From positions 1 through 9,531 of the forward strand of contig CAYGBY010000154.1 in assembly GCA_964348115.1 (NCBI GenBank): a stretch of DNA of 9,531 bases. The letters are read 5' to 3'. Positions 6,165 to 9,531 of this stretch are shown piece by piece. Origin of the DNA: Azophilus sp964348115 (GTDB taxonomy: Bacteria; Pseudomonadota; Gammaproteobacteria; Pseudomonadales; Azotimanducaceae). The translations under genes and the position numbers were made by a program. Numbering within the stretch: the stretch's first letter is position 1; every line of letters starts with the position of its first letter. The notes under the pieces were generated by a model that was not told the DNA's origin, did not search any database, and worked only from the letters and a program-made list of their open reading frames with translations.

Positions 6165-6644
6165 ATACAGGCCCCGGTCCAGGTACAGAAAGATGGACAC
6201 CCCATCGATCACGAACCAGTACAGCCAGTTCTCCAAGATCTTGCGCGCCACCATGAAGGTGGTGAAAACACTGGCCCAAGTGGTGAAGGAATCCAAATAG
6301 GGCCAGGCGGCGCTGGTGCCCGCAGCGAGCATTTGCCCGGAAACCAGGCTTGCCGCCAGCACCGCGCCGATGGCCAGCAAATGCCGCGCCGCTCCCCAAC
6401 GGCGCACCGTCAAGCCAGCCGCAGCCGGCCCGCCGCGCCGCCATTGCCACCAGCCATAGACCGCCATGGCCATGTAGAACAGGTGGAGCGGCGCCTCCAT
6501 CAACAGGCTGACACGCCAAAACACCACCACGGAAATGGCGGCGCCGGCGAAGGCCGCATACCAGCAGGCGATCTTCTCCCACACGGCCAGCAGCAGATAG
6601 GCGACTCCCAAGGCCACCGCCAACGCCTCCAGCAGCACCATCAT
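6075..6644 (-). CDS. pnuC: PnuC-family vitamin transporter (PnuT/PnuC-like)
   Basis: 189 residues with seven or so hydrophobic segments, the family's usual size. Diagnostic blocks are MAMAVYGWWQWRRGG (58-72) and, after a stretch ending SFTTWASVFTTFMVARKILE (119-138), NWLYWFVIDGVSIFLY (139-154) followed by RGLYLYTLLFVGYL (157-170). These carry the aromatic and polar residues that line the substrate site in PnuC-type facilitators. Members move nicotinamide riboside (PnuC), riboflavin (PnuX/RibM) or thiamine (PnuT) across the inner membrane, and the vitamin is trapped by phosphorylation inside. Here the upstream neighbour is a thiamine-binding-like protein, so thiamine or a precursor is the better guess, although no vitamin kinase is visible. 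The start ATGATG at 6644 follows a GGGGTGGGG stretch. A 134-nt gap separates it from the gene before it. The symbol denotes the family only. Confidence 0.85.
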   Translation of the reverse strand: MMVLLEALAVALGVAYLLLAVWEKIACWYAAFAGAAISVVVFWRVSLLMEAPLHLFYMAMAVYGWWQWRRGGPAAAGLTVRRWGAARHLLAIGAVLAASLVSGQMLAAGTSAAWPYLDSFTTWASVFTTFMVARKILENWLYWFVIDGVSIFLYLDRGLYLYTLLFVGYLVICVFGYLSWRRSLASAAA

Positions 6645-6709
6645 CGCCCCACCCCGTGCTGTCGCCAGCCGGCTTCAGCCACCGCTTTTCCGGCCGCAAG
6701 CCTCTTGTT

Positions 6710-6761
6710 GGCGCCAGCGCCATCCCGGCAGCGGGCCAACGGGACGCTGGGGCGCCAGCGC
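6710..6761 (-). repeat. Repeated GGCGCCAGCGC and hairpin in the gap before pnuC
   Basis: The 11-mer GGCGCCAGCGC occurs at 6710-6720 and again at 6751-6761. The second copy forms part of a hairpin CGCTGG-GGCG-CCAGCG (6745-6760). This lies in the 134-nt space between the thiamine-binding-like gene and pnuC. It could set differential expression within the operon or be a by-product of GC-rich sequence. No thiamine-box motif is present here. Confidence 0.3.
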
Positions 6762-6778
6762 AACGCCCGACCTGGGAA

Positions 6779-7042
6779 TCACTCGTAGCCCTTGATGGTG
6801 CGGGCGGCGCCCGGCAGCAGCTTCAGCACATAGGCGCCGCTGCCGTGTCTGGCGTGGCAAGTTTCCATCGCATCCCGCAGCAGGTCCATCACCGCATGGT
6901 ACTCGCCGTAGAGTTGGGTGCTCATGCGGTGGGTCTTCACCTGCACGGCGTCCTGGGCGTTCAGGAACGCCAGAAAATCATCCACGGGGGCAAGGAACTG
7001 GTCCTTGAGGGGATAGAGAGTAATCTCAACCAACATGTTCAT
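6779..7042 (-). CDS. Thiamine-binding-like protein (YkoF/MTH1187 family)
   Basis: 87 residues. It begins MNMLVEITLYPLKDQFLAPV and continues with a helix (VDDFLAFLNAQ, about 20-30), then VKTHRMSTQLYGEYHAVMDLLRDAME (35-60) and a last strand GAYVLKLLPGA (69-79). This beta-alpha-beta-beta-alpha-beta layout with the MSTQLYGEY core block is that of the small ferredoxin-like thiamine_BP family (YkoF, YqgV, MTH1187), which bind thiamine or hydroxymethylpyrimidine-like ligands in the cytosol as dimers. The role is probably ligand sensing or delivery in vitamin salvage. The true start is the ATG at 7042, because AAGGAG (7056-7051) precedes it by 8 nt. An in-frame TTG at 7048 would fall too close. It starts 25 nt after the MFS stop, so the two are surely in one transcript, and the PnuC-family gene follows. 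Ligand identity is inferred from family and context. Confidence 0.72.
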   Translation of the reverse strand: MNMLVEITLYPLKDQFLAPVDDFLAFLNAQDAVQVKTHRMSTQLYGEYHAVMDLLRDAMETCHARHGSGAYVLKLLPGAARTIKGYE

Positions 7043-7067
7043 AGGCAAGACTCCTTGGCGGGGTTAG

Positions 7068-8381
7068 TCAGGTTGTCTCCCCCGCCTGCCTGATTTCGCC
7101 GGCGTTCGCCCCCGTGTCCCCAGGCAGCCGCAGCAAAGCTACGGCAACCATTGAAGCCAACAAAGCCAAGATTAGCCCGGCAAACGCTGGCGCATAGCTG
7201 CCAGTGGCGTCATAGGCCTTGGCGGCAACGGGCAGTCCCACCCAAATGAAAGGCGAAGTAAGCGGCGCCATCAGGCCCAGTATCCGGGCGAAGGCGGCCC
7301 GGCCGTAAAGTGCGCCGAGCAAAAGCGTCCAAAGGGGCGTCACCGCGCCATAGCCTAGGCCGAAGAAAACCGCCGCAGCCGCGAGCCCGGCATAGTGCGC
7401 AAAGGTCAGCAGCAGGGCAAGCCCGATGATCTGGCACAACAGCGAGGCGGCCATCATCGCCCGCTTATCGATGAAGTCCGACAACATGCCGAACAGCGGT
7501 TTGGCTAGGGCGGCCATCAGGGTGGCAAGGACCACCAACGAGGACGCCTGCATCGTGGTCAGCCCCAAGTCGGTAATGTGCGAGGGCAGCACCAGCAGCA
7601 CCCCGCCGATGCACGTGAAGCTTGGCCCCACAACGGCCACTAGCTGCCAAGTGCGCCACTGCCGCACTAGGATGAGCAGGGACCAGTCCTCGGCCGAGCC
7701 AAACTGGCTGTCTGCATCAGCGCCCCCCACCGCGCCATCCGGCGTCAGACCCCTATCCTCCGGGCGATTGATGGCGAACTTCCAAATCAGGGGCGCAAGC
7801 AGGGCGGCGAAACCCAGCCCAAACAATGTCACTGCCGTGCGCCAGCCATACATCTGCACAAGCCAGGCGGTTAGCGGCACCAATGCGGCGCCAGAAAGGG
7901 AAATGCCCAACTGCGACAATCCCAAGGCTTTGCCGCGACGCTTAACGAACCAATTGGCCAGCAAGGCGTTGTTGGGCAGCACCCCAAGCAATGTCATGGC
8001 CAAGGCCAACACCACGCCGAACGCCAAGTAGAGATGCAGCACATTGTGCGCCTGCCCCATGCCCACGAAGCCGAGACATAGAGCTGCCGCGCCGCACCAC
8101 ATGAGCCGACGGATGGGCATCTGTCCGATCAGCTTGCCGACATAAGGACTGATGAAGGCGACGATCACGCCTTGTATCAGCGTCGCCACGGAAATGTCGA
8201 ACCGGTCCACGGCGAAGGTTTCGGCCAGAGGCTTCAACAGCACCCCATAGGCGTAAAACAGCGTGCCCATGGCCGCAAACTGCGCCACAAAGGTGAAGCC
8301 GACGATGTACCAACCGAAAAAAAAGCGCGGCGCCGCGCCCGAATGTTGCCTGCTCAGATTGCCGCCACCGCTAGTTCGCAA
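7068..8381 (-). CDS. MFS permease (monocarboxylate / oxalate-formate antiporter-like)
   Basis: 437 residues with about twelve membrane helices in two halves. The N-terminal half begins with RFFFGWYIVGFTFVAQF (19-35), the TM1 style of the MCT/OFA group. The TM2-TM3 loop has VGKLIGQMPIRRLM (81-94), a motif-A variant. A hydrophilic central loop (about NRPEDRGLTPDG to SAEDWSL) joins the halves, and LFGMLSDFIDKRAMM is the second motif A. It would be a proton- or anion-coupled transporter in the inner membrane. The substrate is unknown, but context points to a vitamin or precursor. The start is uncertain. The TTG at 8381 is the longest option. An ATG at 8389 is out of frame and opens only an 11-codon ORF (stop TGA at 8358-8356) that overlaps the first codons, which could be a leader peptide. 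The gene is first in the three-gene minus-strand unit. Confidence 0.85.
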   Translation of the reverse strand: MRTSGGGNLSRQHSGAAPRFFFGWYIVGFTFVAQFAAMGTLFYAYGVLLKPLAETFAVDRFDISVATLIQGVIVAFISPYVGKLIGQMPIRRLMWCGAAALCLGFVGMGQAHNVLHLYLAFGVVLALAMTLLGVLPNNALLANWFVKRRGKALGLSQLGISLSGAALVPLTAWLVQMYGWRTAVTLFGLGFAALLAPLIWKFAINRPEDRGLTPDGAVGGADADSQFGSAEDWSLLILVRQWRTWQLVAVVGPSFTCIGGVLLVLPSHITDLGLTTMQASSLVVLATLMAALAKPLFGMLSDFIDKRAMMAASLLCQIIGLALLLTFAHYAGLAAAAVFFGLGYGAVTPLWTLLLGALYGRAAFARILGLMAPLTSPFIWVGLPVAAKAYDATGSYAPAFAGLILALLASMVAVALLRLPGDTGANAGEIRQAGETT

Positions 8382-8844
8382 ACACTCATTCTACCCCGCA
8401 AACCGGTCGCGCGGCATCCCGCCGGCTTCACCAACAGGCGCTCCCGTTAACGCGGCCGACACTCCGACGGGGTGCGGACATGTGCGCCGTGCGACGGCTG
8501 CAGCCAACGATGGGGGAAGTGTTCTCCTCCGGCCCGGCGCCGGACGTTCGATGTGGCCACGACTTCCCTGAAGAACCAACTCAAGGCTCCCAAGGTTCGA
8601 CCGAATCAACCCGTCCTGTCGGGCGTCCCGGTCGAAGCGCAGCAGCGAGGGGGCTTTAGGCGGAACGCCGCCAGTCCCAGCGCAATCACTGTTCTGCGCA
8701 AGAACGTGTTGGATATATTTTATCACTCGGCGCCTGAAAAAACGCTGCCATGATGCTGTTTTGAGAGGAGAAGTTCTGGAGCGACTAACGGGAATTGCTG
8801 ACGGAGGACAACCACCCCCTCACTTTAGAAGCATATTCTGAGGT
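8382..8844. other. 463-bp stretch without a supportable gene
   Basis: It lies between the autotransporter stop and the MFS start, both on the minus strand. Several overlapping ORFs of 90 to 111 codons are open on both strands (for example minus 8726-8391 and plus 8472-8753). They are Arg/Pro/Ala-rich, lack ribosome binding sites and match no family I know. Structure seen: the palindrome CCGGCGCCGG (8535-8544), a small hairpin GCCGT-GCG-ACGGC, and the AT-rich promoter candidate at 8712-8740. Tandem GTGCGCC and GTGCGAC heptamers (8482-8495) resemble the 5' consensus of bacterial group II introns. The stretch may be a long operon leader, a mobile-element relic, or both. Confidence 0.5.
8712..8740 (-). 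promoter_or_regulatory. Candidate sigma70 promoter for the MFS/thiamine-binding/PnuC unit
   Basis: On the minus strand TTTTCA (8740-8735) and TATATC (8717-8712) are 17 nt apart, with 4 of 6 consensus bases each, in the only AT-rich patch of the stretch. An alternative -10, TAAAAT (8722-8717), has 5 of 6 but no good -35. Transcription would begin near 8704 and leave a leader of about 320 nt before the MFS start. The assignment is by eye only. Confidence 0.3.
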
Positions 8845-9531
8845 TCAGAATTTCTGTTCATATGTCAGACCATATGAGGCGGAGGAGAACCAGCCCGAGC
8901 GCAAGCCATCGAAGCTGGCGGACAGCTCAAGAAAACCCAGTTCGTCGATCCGCCAGCGGTGCCCGAAGCCAAGCGAGGCCGAAACCTCCTCCGTGCGTTC
9001 ATCCGACGCCACCAGATTGTGCGCGTCTAGATTCACGCGCAGATGCGCATGCATGGCGCTTCGCTCCAGTTGCCAGATCAGCCTCGGCCCGAGCCCCAAC
9101 CGCGCCAGCCATAGCTGGTCGGCCGGCGCCACGCCGCCATCGCTGTCGGTGAACGCGTCCAGATGCTCCTCCGCGTAGAGAAGGCCGAACTGCGGTTCTA
9201 CGCGCACCGAGTTGCCGCCCCAGCCAAAATCTCCCGTCAGATCGCCCCGCACAACAAAACGCTCAGAGTGATAGGGCGCCGTGATGGAACGCGGACCTCC
9301 GACCAAGGACAGATCGCCCTTGCCGCGGCCCCAGCCAAGGGCGCCGTCAAAGGTAAGTTTCCCGCCTAGGCGGCGCGCGCCGTAAAGCCCTAACTGCAAA
9401 TAGCCCGCCTCCAGGTAGACACCATCGGAAGTCACGAGGCCAGGCTCGTATCCGATCAGCGCGCCATAGACCGTGCGGCCATTCGCGCTTAGATAGTCTG
9501 CCCCCATGTAGATATCCCACACGCCCCCATC
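8845..9531 (-). CDS. Autotransporter-type outer-membrane beta-barrel, C-terminal part
   Basis: The minus frame is open from the right edge to the TGA at 8847-8845, giving 228 visible codons. The start and any passenger domain are outside the window. The sequence is a series of amphipathic strands with aromatic girdles and Gly-rich turns: VYGALIGYEPG, GVYLEAGYLQLGLYGARRLGG, LTFDGALGWGRGKGD, FVVRGDLTGDFGWGG, VRVEPQFGLLYAEE, LRVNLDAHNLV, VSASLGFGHRWRI, FLELSASFDGL, and finally SSASYGLTYEQKF with a C-terminal Phe, the BAM-recognition signature. This is the translocator barrel of a type Va autotransporter or a related 12-strand porin-like protein. The visible length is close to a full barrel. It would be inserted in the outer membrane and export or anchor an N-terminal passenger. 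A GTG at 9522 is in frame but is internal, because the frame continues through it. Confidence 0.78.
   Translation of the reverse strand, partial: DGGVWDIYMGADYLSANGRTVYGALIGYEPGLVTSDGVYLEAGYLQLGLYGARRLGGKLTFDGALGWGRGKGDLSLVGGPRSITAPYHSERFVVRGDLTGDFGWGGNSVRVEPQFGLLYAEEHLDAFTDSDGGVAPADQLWLARLGLGPRLIWQLERSAMHAHLRVNLDAHNLVASDERTEEVSASLGFGHRWRIDELGFLELSASFDGLRSGWFSSASYGLTYEQKF

Noticed and set aside
6645..6778. TPP riboswitch before pnuC, or a missing gene in the gap
   Set aside because: Neither the CTGAGA nor the ACCTGATCTGG-type block is present. The overlapping ORFs in this gap are shadows without start signals.
8380..8460. Cobalamin riboswitch (minus strand) before the MFS gene
   Set aside because: Only scattered core-like words (GTTAACGGGAG, GGTGAAGCC) are present. 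The GCCACTG-type block and B12-box order are missing.
8391..8753. Overlapping ORFs of 93 to 111 codons on both strands
   Set aside because: There is no ribosome binding site, no domain, and composition typical of GC-rich non-coding frames. They are treated as part of an unexplained non-coding stretch.
8795..9369. Plus-strand ORFs opposite the autotransporter barrel
   Set aside because: They are antisense shadows. The minus frame has the clear beta-barrel pattern and terminal Phe.
1..9531. CRISPR array, phage genes, toxin-antitoxin or defence system
   Set aside because: No regularly spaced repeats, no phage structural motifs and no recognisable toxin-antitoxin or defence domains were seen on either strand.

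Overview
The window is GC-rich DNA (roughly 60 to 65% GC by eye) from a Gram-negative bacterium, most likely a proteobacterium. The evidence is an outer-membrane autotransporter barrel, a bactofilin, a PnuC-type vitamin transporter and an IS481-like transposase. The class is uncertain. I lean towards Gammaproteobacteria, but this is an impression from protein style and not a proof.

Left edge (1-982): the N-terminal 196 codons of a minus-strand DDE transposase of the IS481/rve type run off the left end. A stem-loop overlaps its ribosome binding site, and a candidate element terminus lies near 696-723. Between the element and the first chromosomal gene are a perfect 17-bp palindrome (790-806) and a degenerate tRNA-Ser-like sequence (about 864-946). 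This looks like the junction of a mobile element with the host chromosome.

Plus-strand block (983-5888): six genes read rightward. They are a glutathione S-transferase-like protein, an aminoglycoside-phosphotransferase-fold kinase, a crotonase-family enoyl-CoA hydratase, a minimal M50 site-2 protease, a bactofilin, and an unrecognised protein with a weak methyltransferase-like motif. Only the crotonase and protease genes are tightly spaced (12 nt). The first three would fit small-molecule or acyl-CoA catabolism, and the last three fit envelope and cell-shape functions.

Minus-strand block (6075-8381): an MFS permease, a short YkoF/MTH1187-type thiamine-binding-like protein and a PnuC-family transporter appear to form one transcription unit. 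The permease stop and the next start are 25 nt apart. The PnuC gene follows after 134 nt. The block converges with the plus-strand genes at 5889-6074. My interpretation is a vitamin (thiamine or precursor) uptake locus. I could not find a TPP riboswitch in front of it. A candidate promoter lies about 320 nt upstream in an unexplained 463-bp stretch (8382-8844).

Right edge (8845-9531): the last 228 codons of an autotransporter-type outer-membrane beta-barrel, on the minus strand, with start and passenger outside the window.

I saw no CRISPR array, intact tRNA or rRNA, or recognisable defence system. The best candidates for something new are the MFS/thiamine-binding/PnuC locus with its long leader, the bactofilin-linked unknown protein, and the tRNA-like relic.
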